A stretch of 64,000 nucleotides of DNA from Alligator mississippiensis (Eukaryota; Chordata; Crocodylia; Alligatoridae), in NCBI RefSeq assembly GCF_030867095.1, contig NC_081824.1:398915329-398979328 (forward strand). The letters run 5' to 3'. The notes below the pieces were generated by a model that had not been told where the DNA came from, made no database searches, and saw only the letters and a program-made list of their open reading frames with translations. Each line of letters begins with the position of its first letter. The stretch's first letter is position 1. Of the stretch, positions 34,839 through 45,372 are shown in pieces. The position numbers and the translations under genes were made by a program.

Positions 34839-37300
34839 TCATAGTTTCATAGTTTCATAGTTGGTAGGGTCGGAAGGGACCTGAGCAGATCATCAAGTCT
34901 GACCCCCTGCCATGGCAGGAAAAAGTACTGGGGTCAAACAACCCCAGCAAGTTGTTCATCTAACCTTCTCTTAAAGACCCCCAGGGTAGGAGCCAGCACC
35001 ACTTTGCTTGGAAGTTGATTCCAGGTCCTAACCACCCTGCCTGTGAAGTAGCACTTCCTGATGTTTAGTCTGAATCTACCCTCTGCCAGCTTGTGACCAT
35101 TATTTCTAGTCACTCCTGGTAGTGCTCGGGGGAACAGGGACTCCCCCAATGCCTGCTGGTCCCCCCTGACTAATTTGTAACAGGCCACTAGATCCCCCCG
35201 CCCCCTCAGCCTTCTCTTGTAGAACAGGTTCAGGTCCCTTAGCCTCTCCTCATAGGGTCTGCCCTGCTGCCCCCTGATCATCTGGATGGCCCTCCTCTGA
35301 AACTCTCAATGCTGTCCACATCCCTCCTGAAGTGAGGCGCCCAGAACTGGATGCAGTACTCCAACTGCGGCCTGACCAGTGTCGCATAGAGGGGGAGGAT
35401 CACCTCCTTGGACCTGCTCGAGATGCATCTGTGGATGCATGACAAGGTGTGGTTGGCCTTCCTGACTGCGTCCCCATACTGTCAGCCCATGTTCATTTTG
35501 GCATCAATAATGATTCCAAGATCCTTTCTGCCTCTGCACTGATGAGAAGGGAGTTCCTCAGCCTGTAGGTATGCTGCTGTTTCTTCCTCCCCAGGTGCAG
35601 CACCTTTCACTTGTCAGTGTTGAAACCCATCCTGTTCTCATCTTCCCACCCCTGTAACCTGTGTAGGTCCTCTGGATCCTATCCTGCAGCCAGTTTCTCA
35701 CCCACCTGACTGTCTTGGAGTTAAGCCTACAATCCTTCAATTTTCTTGCCAAGACATTGTGGGATACTAGATCAAAGGCCTTTTGGAAATCAAGGTATAC
35801 AATGTCAACCTGCTCTCTCATGTCCAGGTGGTGAGTTACCTGGTAATAAAAGGTAATGAGGTTGTTAAGGCAAGACCTGCCCATGACAAAACCATGCTGA
35901 CTGTCATTCAGAATCTTACCTTCTGGAAGCTTATTGCAAATAAATTACTTGATGAACTTTTCTAGGATTTTCCCTAGGATGGAAATTAGGCTGATTGGCC
36001 TATAGTTACCTGGGTCATCCCTTCTGCCCTTCTTGTGGATGGGCACAACATTGGCCCTCTTCCAGTCTTCAGGGACTTATCCAGAGTGACATAAGTTGTG
36101 GAAGAGTTTTGCCAAGAGTTCTGCAATGACTTTGGCCAGCTCCTTCAGTGCTCTCAGACGCAGGTCATCCAGTCCCAGGGACTTGTATACATCTAATTTT
36201 TTTTTATTGGTCACACACCAATTGTAGGTTAAAATAGTAGGAAGGCAATTATTCCTACTGTGCTCATCCTCTACTCTACCTGGTATGGTTTTCCCCTAGG
36301 TCCAGTGAAAGACCATGGCACAGTAGTCATTCAGGAGTTCAGTGTTCTTCTGGGTACTGGTAACCAGCTCTTCTGAGTTGCTAAGCAATAACCCCACACT
36401 CCCATCTGTTTTCCTCCTGTTCCCTATGTACCTAAAAAAGGACTTCTTCTTGTCCTTGATTCCAATTGCTAATCTAAGTCTGGTCTCCACTTTAACCTGC
36501 CTATCGGTTAAAATAGTCCTCTTGACAGAAAATACAGGCCATCATGAAATAGTCCTCTTTCTGGTCCACCCCAAGCTTCCATTGTTTATAAGCCTCTTTC
36601 TTCTTAAGAGGACGGTGATTTCCCCATTTAGCCAAGAGGGCTTCCCAGCCTTTCTGTTACTTCTTCTCCACATGGGAATGCACTTCCTTTGTGCTTCAAG
36701 GATTGTGTCCTTAAGGAACAACTGGTCTTTGTGCACACCTTTTGCCTTCAGTCCCTGGTTCCACAGCACTTGCTCTACTAGTGACCTAAGCTTGTTGAAA
36801 TTTGCATTGTTGATGTCCAAAGACTTCAATCCTGCTATCCAATTTGTCTGCCTTACGTTGAACAGTGAACATGATGTTTTCATAGTTGCTGTTGTCCAGA
36901 CTTCCCTCTATATTTAAGTCAGTCTCCAGGTCGTCTCCTTTGGCTAGGACCAAGTCTAGCAGAGCATCTTGTCTGGTTGGCCCATGCACCTCCTGAGTCA
37001 GGAAGAGCTCCTCAACACAGATCAGGTAGGATCATGACCAATACAACTTGGCCGTGTGTTCCTCCCAGATGTCTGGATAATTAGATCACCCATGACAGCC
37101 ATGTCACATGCATGTGCAGCCTCAATGAATTCTTGGGTGAACTACAGATTGAGTTCCTCCCCCTGGTTTGGTGATCTGTAGTATACACCTACAGTTAGGT
37201 TGCTCTCACCACCTCCCCACACTCCTGTAACTAGACCCAGAGGGTTTCAAGCCATCCATTTTTGGAGCCAATGTTGGCCTCCAAGGAGGCATACTAGTCT
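34839..37300 (-). mobile_element. CR1 LINE, longest copy: partial endonuclease to 3' end
   Basis: The 3' end is three TCATAGTT units at 34839-34861. Minus-strand blocks from right to left: ESLWV and VGVYYRSPNQGEELN (about 37230-37150), the GDFNYPDI endonuclease block with a one-base loss (about 37080), HGPTRQDALLDLVLAKGDDL (36980-36930), SLDNSNYENIMF, then AQRKCIPMWRRSNRKAGKPS and WLNGEI (about 36690-36620), KDKKKSFFRYIGNRRKTDGS (36460-36400), VDIVYLDFQKAFDLVSHNVL (35810-35755), WLQDRIQ (about 35690), and the C-terminus 35281-34934 (RPYEERLRDLNLF to LAGVV). The core holding SGVPQGS and FADD is missing: sequence jumps from the RT start to a VLHLG-like block near 35600, an internal deletion of perhaps 250-300 bases. 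Several frame changes occur. Confidence 0.93.
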
Positions 37301-37520
37301 TTCACATAGAGTCATACAAGCCTTTCTGGATCCACATGCTTCAACAATGTGACTTCAAACCTGATAAAGTTTGCAGAACCAGATAGAGTTAATACAAAGT
37401 CCCAAATAAACATCTTGTGATAGATCCAATGTGGAAGGTCCCTGACTTTGCTCTCCCATGATGCTCCTGGACAATTCTAAATCATATCTTTACAAACCAT
37501 AGGAGATGCAGAAACTTGAT
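37301..37520. other. Short spacer, nothing recognised
   Basis: No CR1 motif can be read beyond about 37300. The next element begins at about 37525. Confidence 0.5.
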
Positions 37521-37524
37521 AACG

Positions 37525-38287
37525 GGGTGCAAAGCTTCGGTCACCGATTCAATGTGGAGAAGATTCTGCCCGATTCAGAGGTTGAATTGCTGAATCCAAA
37601 TCGAATCAGGAAACCAAAAAAAACCCATCTGAATCAATTCAGAAAAGATTTGGAAAAAGATTCGGAGATTCAGAGATTTGGAAGGCAGTCTTTCAGGGGA
37701 ACAGAAACTGAGAAGAGGGAGGGGGAGCAGATAGAGAAAGACTGAGATCTGTAGCTGGCTACTGACTATGATCTTTCCCTGAGTCCCCTTCCAATCACAG
37801 TGCTCTGAGGGAGGGATGTAGAAATAACACATAAGCCTCTGTCTGCATCCCTTCTGTCCCTTTTGTGAACTGTTTCTGCCTGAGCACTGGGAAGGCCCTC
37901 TGTTACAGGCTACCATCCCTGCTGGTTTCATCCCGCTGTGCCTTAACACACACACAAAGCCATATGTCACAAGTTTTGCTTTCAGAAACTTGAGGTGTAC
38001 TTCCCAGACACCCCTGTACCTAAATACTTGAAACTTGGCAGGTTTCATGGCCTCAGCAGGGGCTATCATCCCTGCTGTTTTAATCTAAATCTGACAAAAA
38101 GTGACAAAGTTATAGGTATTTCAGTGATTTCCAATTATAGTCTATAGATGAATCTCCAAAACTCTCCAAATCAGCGCCAAATCTTCCAAAGCTGATTTAG
38201 CTGAATTGATTTGGGACAGTGATCTGAATCTCTGAATCATATCACTGTCCTCTGAATCAGCTGAATCTGAATCCAGATTAAATACTT
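37525..38287. mobile_element. Unclassified element with GATTCA-rich inverted arms (~760 bp)
   Basis: The left arm, 37540-37690, is crowded with GATTC/GAATC/GATTTGG motifs (CCGATTCAATG, CCCGATTCAGAGG, GATTCGGAGATTCAGAGATT). The right arm, 38150-38285, carries the complementary set (CTGAATCTCTGAATC, CTCTGAATCAGCTGAATCTG, CTCCAAATCAGCGCC). The reverse complement of the right arm (GATTCAGAGATTCAG, AAATCAATTCAGCTAAATC, GAAGATTTGG) matches the left arm in order, so the arms are long, degenerate inverted repeats. The ~430-bp middle is GC-richer. It contains CATCCCTGCTGGTTTCAT and CATCCCTGCTGTTTTAAT in direct orientation about 150 bases apart. No protein is recognised. It looks like a nonautonomous DNA element, but the target duplication is not clear. 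Confidence 0.55.
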
Positions 38288-38299
38288 CCCTATTCACAT

Positions 38300-38502
38300 A
38301 TGCACAAATGGAAAATTACTTGATGCACAAATGGAAAGTTAAAAATTGTCCAGCATGCAACTGTGGTAACCCAGAACAAACCACTGAGCATATAACAACT
38401 CAATGCCTGATCCACAAATATGAAGGAGGTATCACAGCAATATACTCTGCTACGCCTGATACAATTGTCTGGATCAACCACCCAAATGTAAAATTATAGT
38501 TG
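38300..38502 (+). mobile_element. Fossil non-CR1 LINE, C-terminal zinc-binding end
   Basis: The frame 38308-38499 encodes KNCPACNCGNPEQTTEHITT, followed by QCLIHKYEGGITAIYSATPD and TIVWINHPNVKL with a stop. The C-x-C-...-H-...-C arrangement followed by GG and a short W-x-N-x-x-x-L end is the typical C-terminus of several non-LTR LINE proteins outside CR1. A related end is readable on the minus strand at 57985. The piece is open to its stop but isolated from any reverse transcriptase. Confidence 0.7.
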
Positions 38503-39173
38503 TTGTTCTGTATCTACATCAGTCATACAAAAAAGTGATATAATGTTAAGATCTCAGGGCTCCTGATTTATAAAATCTCATTTTAATTTCCACTATTCAA
38601 GTTGTTACATGCTGGTCATTAGGTAATATGGTAATAGAAAACAGTATTTATTAATAACAGATCATCTGCTTGCCCAGATATACTCAGTTTTATATGAGGG
38701 TATTAAAATGGGTAACTTTATAAAGATGATTTGTTTATGTGGGAAATGTTTTTGTTGCCTATGAAATATCTTTCATTGATGGACCAAAAGTCCATTATCC
38801 TGATTTTGGTAAGGACTTTTTTCATAATAAACATTTAAGGCAAAGATTACATTTTAATTTTATCATCCAAGGACTGATATCTTTTATGCAGCTGTATCCA
38901 TACATTTTACATACTGGTAAAAGCATCACATTAAAAAAAAATCATCTTCAATTTATAAAAAGGATTTTAACAAGGGCTACTTTAACACATCTAATACCCA
39001 CAAAAATATTGTACAGCACACAGGTTCTAAATACTATTGTATTTTGAAGACTCTTAGCTCCTTCCTCCTACACTGAAGGTAGCTGGGTTCATGAATCCTA
39101 GCTTGTCTAAACAAGTTAATCATGTATGTGGCAGTTTGAGACATAGGATCATCAGGACTCTTGTTTACAACTA
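38503..39173. other. AT-rich noncoding stretch, nothing recognised
   Basis: No gene or named repeat was recognised. Confidence 0.55.
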
Positions 39174-39350
39174 TAAGACATATCTAGACAAGTGCACACA
39201 TCTCAAAGCTGTCTGAGCAAGTCACAAAACACTGGGACTTGCACAGTAGCAAAAAGCAGTGGCAAAAATTTGTGCCATTGCTTTGTTTGCCACAGCAAAC
39301 ATGCCCCTGCATATGGGGAAGTGCCCATATAGTCCCAACTGACTCCAGTG
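39174..39350. mobile_element. TIR-family element fragment (GGGCAAGTCC-like end)
   Basis: ACATATCTAGACAAGTGCAC followed by ACATCTCAAAGC matches the left end of the element at 43688 (GGGCAAGTCCAAACAAGCGC, then GCATCTCAAAGC). The following AGCAGTGGCAAAAATTTGTG and ATGCCCCTGCATATG match the left part of the element at 39996 (AGCAGTGGTGCAAATTTGTG, CCCCTCTGCACATG). The right end was not found; the fragment fades at about 39350. Confidence 0.6.
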
Positions 39351-39995
39351 AAGTAAGCAGTAACTGACTAATTTGCTGCTCGATTCATGCGCTGAAAAAT
39401 AGTATAGCTTCCCAAATCCAGCATTTTGTGAAGAATACTGTAACAAATCTACAATATTTTGAGGTGCTCATAGAATATCAGACATACTTTTTTTTAGTTT
39501 AATTTACTGATATGGCATGTATAGTGTAGGTAGTATCAAGCCAGATTTAGCTTTATCCTTACTATATCAGTATGGACTGTGCTATTTGATATAAATGTAA
39601 TTTTTGTTTCATGTATTGGCCAAAATTGTTTATCGGGGCAATAATTAACTGAAGCATTCCTCACCTATTCACACTTGCTAATCACTGAAATTAGCATCTG
39701 ATGCGAGTGTGTTGAATGGCTGATCTGACAGACCTCTGTGATTATGGTCTGACATACTTGAGCCAGACCTTTCCAGACTATGATGAACTTACTAGTTAGA
39801 AGACGTGACTTTGAGGAATAACACCTGGCAACAGACTGGTCAGGGAAGGACATTTCTCACAGTGGGGAAATTAAGTGAGAGATAGTGTCTTTAATATATT
39901 GGATTAGTAATCTTGTTGCCTGAAAGACTACAAATATTGCCCTGGTCAGAATTGGATCAGAAAAGACTTCTTGTCTGGTAAACAAATGCACTCCT
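39351..39995. other. AT-rich noncoding stretch, nothing recognised
   Basis: No gene or named repeat was recognised. Confidence 0.55.
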
Positions 39996-40638
39996 GGGCT
40001 GCGTCCAGATAAGCAGTGGCATGCACTTGCAGTGGCATAAATAGCAGTGGTGCAAATTTGTGCTACTACTTTATATCACAACACACCCCTCTGCACATGC
40101 CCTTTGTTCTGGGACACATTGTCCCACTTCCAGCAAACAGCTGATGCTTACATCGTCCCAGCTCCCAGCCAGGCTCCATGTGCTGTGGAAGGGGGAAGGG
40201 GCAAGTGGGCTGGCTGGGGAATAGGGTGTCAGCAGGGGAGCAGCACATGGAGATGGGGGAGCAGCCAGCCAAGGGTTACTTACTTCCCTATCCCCACATG
40301 TTCAATGCCCCTGCGCTGAAGCATCCTGCGCTCCAGCCAGCTGGGGACTGACACTTGGAGGCAGGGGAGCAGGCCACCTTGGGCAGCCTAATGCCAGCCT
40401 TGAGCTGCCTGCTCCCTGATCTCTGTGTTTGTCCCTGTGCATGCTGTTTTTGTGTTCTTTCCCACACTTCTTTCCTGGAATTTTTTGCTAACAGAAAATC
40501 CTGGTAGCACATTTTTTTGTTGCTGCAAATTACGAGCATCATGCATAGTTTAATATGCAACGTGTATGGCTTGTGATGCCACAAAGAGGTTTATGATGCT
40601 ACAAACTTCATATGCCTGCATGTGTGGATGCAGCTGTG
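39996..40638. mobile_element. TIR-family nonautonomous DNA element (~640 bp)
   Basis: The left end is GGGCTGCGTCCAGATAAGCA. The right end read in reverse complement is ACAGCTGCATCCACACATGC, an imperfect inverted repeat. Subterminal GCAGTGG and GTGCAAATTTGTGCTAC motifs are shared with the fragment at 39174. The interior (40130-40440) is GC-rich with frames that match nothing known. No clear target duplication is visible, so the copy may have lost a few end bases. Confidence 0.65.
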
Positions 40639-41819
40639 GGGTGCAAAGAACGATCTCCTCAGGAATTCAATGAATGACATATTTCAATGGCCAAATAACA
40701 AAGTATACTTAAATCTTGCCTGGGGAGTAAGTGCTTGTCTAGCTTGTTCCTGGTCACAGGAAATGACTTTAGGCCCTCAGCCAGTGGGCAGAGAGAAACA
40801 GGCTGACAGAAAAACTTGTAGGAGGTCCAAACAGGGATGCAGAGGTAGAACCTGCTTTTAATCTGTTGAATGGATTAGGAGTTGCATTCTTACATTGCAG
40901 TTTAAAATAAAAAAAACAGATTACTGTTCTGATATTTGTTTTTTTGTTTGTTTGTTCTTATAGCTCTATCTCCTAATACAGTTAATGGTTTCTTATGTGT
41001 GTGTTGTTTTTTTATTTTTTTTTTTTGGGGGGGGGGGTTAAGAATAAATCCTTTTTTTATCTCTTTCAACACACTTACTGACGAGGATAAGTGTGACTTC
41101 ACAGCATTTGACCACCCAGGCAGGCCTCTTCTATGGAAATGGGGATCTAAAATTTCTGAGCACATGAGCAGTGAAGGGTGTGATGCTTTCAGCTGGAATA
41201 TCCCCTCTGCTAAGAACTGGCAAGACCTAAGTGAGGTAGGTGAAGCTGAGGTGCTTTAAATCAGGGAGGTGATCTTTTGGACCATCTCAGTCTGTTCTCA
41301 GTGGACAAGCCGCAGATGGCAGAGCTGGGTTTGGGGCTGAAGGGCACCCTTGAAGGTGTGAAAGCATACCAGGAATGTATCTCGAAGGCTTGTCTAACCA
41401 AATTCAGAGCCAAGATGTGTTACACAACTACCTTGATATTGGGTGTAAAAGGACACAGCTCCATATGAAGTTGCCACCACTAATAGCAGTGCTCATTTTT
41501 GCCCAAGAAAATGTGTTAAGTGGAAAGCTCTACATACTCTTGATAGTTATTTTTGACACTTCGCTTTGCTCTCCATATAGTACTGATTCTGCACTGTGAA
41601 TCTCAGCACAAGTGGATCAAGACTCACATCAGCTGTACACACTTTGCATATCTAAATATTCCATGTGTTGCAAGATACTTTCCCATGCCAGCAACATATA
41701 CCCGACATATTCTATTTTTTAAAAGTCTTCATTTCATCCTCAGTTTTTACGAACTATATGTTTTATAATTTATTGCACCTTGGACATCTAATTATCAATA
41801 GGAGTAGTTGGGTTATGAG
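40639..41819. other. Noncoding stretch with poly-T/G tract
   Basis: A T-rich run passing into a run of about 12 G lies at 41006-41038. An exon-like open stretch at 41084-41235 was examined and not accepted. No named repeat was recognised. Confidence 0.5.
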
Positions 41820-41993
41820 CAGGCATCCTGATTTGCTTTGTTAAAAAAAATCCCTAATTTTCAGATTTAAAAAAGTAACTCAAAATCCACATTTCTCCAT
41901 GAATAAAAATAAATGCCACTAATATATATATGTATATAGTAATGTTTCATTTTAAATATGAAAAAAATGTGGATTTTGGGTCCAGGATTCCTG
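41820..41993. mobile_element. Palindromic hAT-like MITE, CAGGGATCC family, copy D (internally deleted)
   Basis: The left end is CAGGCATCCTGATTTGC. The arm blocks AAATCCACATTTCTCCATGA and AAATGCCACT follow, then a short TATATATATG centre and the right arm GTTTCATTTTAAATATGA and AATGTGGATTTTGGG. About 45 bases of the right arm (T-rich and TTTTATCAG blocks) are missing before the end CCAGGATTCCTG at 41993. Flanks are GTTATGAG (41812-41819) and GTTATTAG (41994-42001), a 7-of-8 match that supports an 8-bp hAT-type target duplication. Confidence 0.88.
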
Positions 41994-42966
41994 GTTATTA
42001 GATACTTTCATTTTTACAATTGCATCCACAACATTCCTGGATTCTCTTGGTGCTAAGATTCATTCTGTAAGCTATGAGCCTGCTGAATGCAGCACAGACT
42101 CAGATCAACCAGATTCTCAACTGATAGAGTTCTCAAGGGTCCATTGATTTTTTTGAGAGTGTTTATGATGAATAATATCTGGTCTGAGGACCCAGCCACT
42201 GTAAAAGTTCAGTAAAGTTGTTTCAAGTGCTGCACTTAGTTGCATTTGTCTCATATTAGTAAAAAAAAATAAGCATTAAAAATAAATCTGCAAGTCCTCC
42301 TCTTCCATCTTTTTTTTTATTACTTTGCTGTGTATCCACACTTTAAAGAGCGAATCTCCAATAGCTTTGCTTCTTTTTAAATTTCATACTGTACAACTTA
42401 AGCCAAATACGAAGTGAAGTTGTGTGTCTATGGTTGAGGGGAGGTTTGTTTGTCATTTATTGTTTTTAAGTATAAAATGTATGTTACTTTGTTTCTGAAT
42501 TACATCAGTGAAAATCCCTGTTGGAAATCTGTGTTAATAAAAACAGAACATAATCCAAGAATGTAATATATGTGCGTTCTAAAATGTACATGTTTATGAA
42601 ATATCACCGAGATTTCAAAAACTCAGATAAGATAACTATGGTCCCTAGCAGATCTTACACTTGAGTTGTGATTAGCCTGTTAATCATGGCTATAGTAACC
42701 CAGCCGTGCATTCATGGAAATAAGAATGTCCCAAAAAAGGAACCTAGTCACAAAAATATTACTCAAAATTGTGTAATACTTTTGTGGTTGGTTTCCATCA
42801 CACCCTAAACTGAATGTGTGGCAGGGTTAGGGCTGCACCAGGGAATCCAAATAGCCCTGGTGTAGTCCTGAATGATAATCTGCTGATTGTTGGCAGTATC
42901 AGGACCCAACCAGGGCTCAAATCACTTTCCCCATGAGGTCCTAGTCAACAAATTTCTGGATATCCA
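41994..42966. other. AT-rich noncoding stretch, nothing recognised
   Basis: No gene or named repeat was recognised. Confidence 0.5.
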
Positions 42967-43306
42967 GGGTGCCTATACATGTGCAGAGAGGCTACTCTGA
43001 CATGCTGTAATTACAGTGCATTGCAGCAGACTCAATTAATTGAGTTTGCTGTAGCATGATAGTTACTGCACTCCAGCAGACTCCAGCATCACATGTATCA
43101 GTGTTCCCATGCTGAAAAATGGTAGCAAGGGTGCTTTAACTAAAGCTTGTTTGATAAACTTTAGTTAAAGTTCCGCAGCTACCATTTTTCAGTGCGTGGA
43201 CACTGATACATGTGATGCTCTGGGTGCTTTAATTAGAGTGGCTCTTGGAGCCACTTTAATTAATGCATCCGTCCCCCCAACTCCCAGAACACATGTATAA
43301 ACACCC
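42967..43306. mobile_element. Foldback MITE, 340 bp, GGGTGYYTATACATGTG ends
   Basis: The left end GGGTGCCTATACATGTGC and the reverse complement of the right end GGGTGTTTATACATGTGT are inverted repeats. The inner part is a long palindrome: CCAGCATCACATGTATCAGT (about 43083) pairs with ACTGATACATGTGATGC (about 43201), AAAAATGGTAGC with GCTACCATTTTT, and CTTTAACTAAAG with CTTTAGTTAAAG at the apex near 43145. CCA on both sides (42964-42966 and 43307-43309) would be a 3-bp target duplication. It has no coding capacity. A 3-bp duplication is known for PIF/Harbinger elements, which usually prefer TWA, so the superfamily stays open. Confidence 0.82.
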
Positions 43307-43687
43307 CCAGTTTTTAACTTGTCATGGAGTCGGACTGTGGGATCATGAACCCAGGTTCCCCTGTACTGACAAGTAGGGTGCGATTGGGATCTGATCCCCA
43401 AAATCATATATATAAGGAGTTTTAAACTTTTGAGTGGTCAGACAGACTTCATTCCAATGCTTTCAGTGATCTCTTTTACGTACTGAGGAGCCAGACCATT
43501 CAGAAATGTAAGGATAATATACAGGGATATTCATTATGAGATGCTATCCTATGGGGAGCTGATATAAAGAAAACAGAACTATATGATATGTCTACAAATA
43601 ATTTGTGTTGCTGAAGGAATATGTAAGGTAGAGTTTCCTAAGTGCTGATGGTATCAAACCCAAGAATGTTATATCTGTACACTCTTA
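43307..43687. other. Noncoding spacer, nothing recognised
   Basis: A short AT-rich segment between two DNA elements. Confidence 0.5.
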
Positions 43688-45132
43688 GGGCAAGTCCAAA
43701 CAAGCGCACATGTGCCTCTTGCAGCATCTCAAAGCCCTTTGAGATGCTACAAGAGGCATGTACAGGAACAAAAAAAATTCCCAAATTTGCAGTTCAGGGG
43801 CAAAAATAGACCCCTGGATATCCAGAGGTAAAAAAATACCCCGGGAGAAAAAAGTGGGGCAGGGCACCTGAAGTAACTAGAGGCTTGGGTCCTCCACATA
43901 GACACTTTGGTATCCAGCCAGAGAGTCTCTATGGTGGCCCTTACCATGGTGCTGAAGCATGCTGACTGTTATTGCAGGGCAGGCAGCATGCCAGCTGCAG
44001 GGAGCTGGATGCAAGCTCTGTGCTGGTAAGTAGAGGTGGCGGGGCTGGAGAAAGGGGGAGGGCACCATGGACGGACCCCCATTGGCTCCAACCACCACCC
44101 ACTCTGTGAGTCTCCTGGATTAGTACCCTTCCTGGCCCCATCCCCTGCTGGCTCCTGCAGCCCCCTCCGATCACTGCCCCACCCAGCCCCAGCCCCCGCC
44201 TGCCCCCTGAAGCCCCCCCATTACTGCCCTGCCCAACACTAGCATCCCAGCAATTAAAAAAAAAAGCCCCTCACTCACCACCAGCAGCAGCTGCTGTCAG
44301 GGTAATTGAGGCCTCGTGGAAGAGGCCCCCCCCCATGCAGCAGGGGGCAGTGGGGACTGACCCTGGTTGCCTGACACCCACACTGCCACTGCCTCATCAT
44401 GCAGGCGCAGCCTGGGTTGGTAGGGAGCTGTGCAACTCCACATGCTGTCAGACAGCTGGGGCCACTCAGGCTGAGCCGTGACAGGCCCAAGGTGACAGTT
44501 CAAACCAGGCCACCACACTGGGAATATCTTCCAGGGAATAGCTGCCCAGAGGCCGGGCAGGGGCACACATGGCAGTAGTGTTGCACAAAGGCCAACTCTG
44601 CACCTACTGCCCACTGGCAGCTGGCCCAGAGAGGCATTTGCTTCTACTGGTTGTTCAGTCCCCATCTGGGTCTGGCAGGTGCACAGCAGATCATTGCCAG
44701 GCAGCAGCCCCCACTGCCAGACTGCTGCAGTGGGTAGAGGGTGCAGGGAACCCTCAGGGCTGCTTCAGGACTCCAGCTGGCCTAAGGGGTAGTGTCCCCA
44801 GGTATTAATTGGCTGGGCCCCAGAAGCTCCTGAGAGAAAGTAGCCCTGAGCTACTTTCCAGGGCAGCTTTTTGTACTGATAGGGCCAGGACAGGGCAGCT
44901 TTTTACACTGGTGGCTGTAGCTCCCCTTGCCTGCAGATTTGGGAGGAGCCAGGCAGGGTTATTTTGCCCCAAGTGGCACAACTTGCACCACACCAAAGCA
45001 CATGTTCAGGCACATGCGCTGAGGCAAAAAGCCTCAATTTTGCACCACTTCTATTTGAGCTGCTGGCTCAAATTTGCACTGCTTCTATTTGAGCTGCTGC
45101 AAGCACACATACCCGCATGTGTGGATGCACCT
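43688..45132. mobile_element. TIR-family nonautonomous DNA element (~1.45 kb)
   Basis: The left end GGGCAAGTCCAAACAAGCGC and the reverse complement of the right end AGGTGCATCCACACATGCGG are imperfect inverted repeats, both followed by a TGTG-YxTCTTGCAGC-like stretch. TTA flanks both sides (43685-43687 and 45133-45135), compatible with a 3-bp duplication as in PIF/Harbinger. A near-perfect hairpin sits inside the left end: GCCTCTTGCAGCATCTCAAAG pairs with its complement across 43710-43761. The GC-rich interior (43960-44960) has many overlapping frames but no transposase motif that I recognise. It appears to be a nonautonomous derivative of the same family as 39174 and 39996. Confidence 0.68.
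43710..43761. repeat. Perfect-looking hairpin in the element's left end
   Basis: Arms of about 24 bases (ATGTGCCTCTTGCAGCATCT and its inverse AGATGCTACAAGAGGCATGT) meet at CAAAGCCCTTTG. Only one or two mismatches are visible. Confidence 0.88.
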
Positions 45133-45372
45133 TTAATGGGCTATGTCAAGCTATCTCTGACTGAAGCAAATTATCCACTACATGGAGATCCTATTTAGCT
45201 TACCAGAGATAGTAGAAGTTTCACACCTTAAAACTCCTATGTAAGGTTATCAATAGGAAGAAATTTAAGGCTGAATTGGCCAATTATGATTATGGCTCTT
45301 TAAACAAAGAAGACTACAACATTTCTTTTTCTGCCAAGCGTCATAATAAGCTACATATTTCTCAGGTTCATT

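Noticed and set aside
36342-36917. 191-residue plus-strand frame
   Set aside because: It is the antisense of the CR1 ORF2 readable on the minus strand at the same place.
37575-38069. 164-residue minus-strand frame
   Set aside because: It runs across the inverted-arm element with no domain; its opposite strand is also open in the arm because of the GATTC repeats.
41084-41235. Possible exon: open frame preceded by a pyrimidine-rich tract and followed by GAGGTAGGT
   Set aside because: The translated segment (about 50 residues) matches no protein I know, no second exon is visible nearby, and splice-like signals of this quality occur often by chance.
43685-45135. Autonomous transposon with a transposase in the GC-rich interior
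   Set aside because: No catalytic motif or DNA-binding domain could be read in any frame, so it was called nonautonomous.
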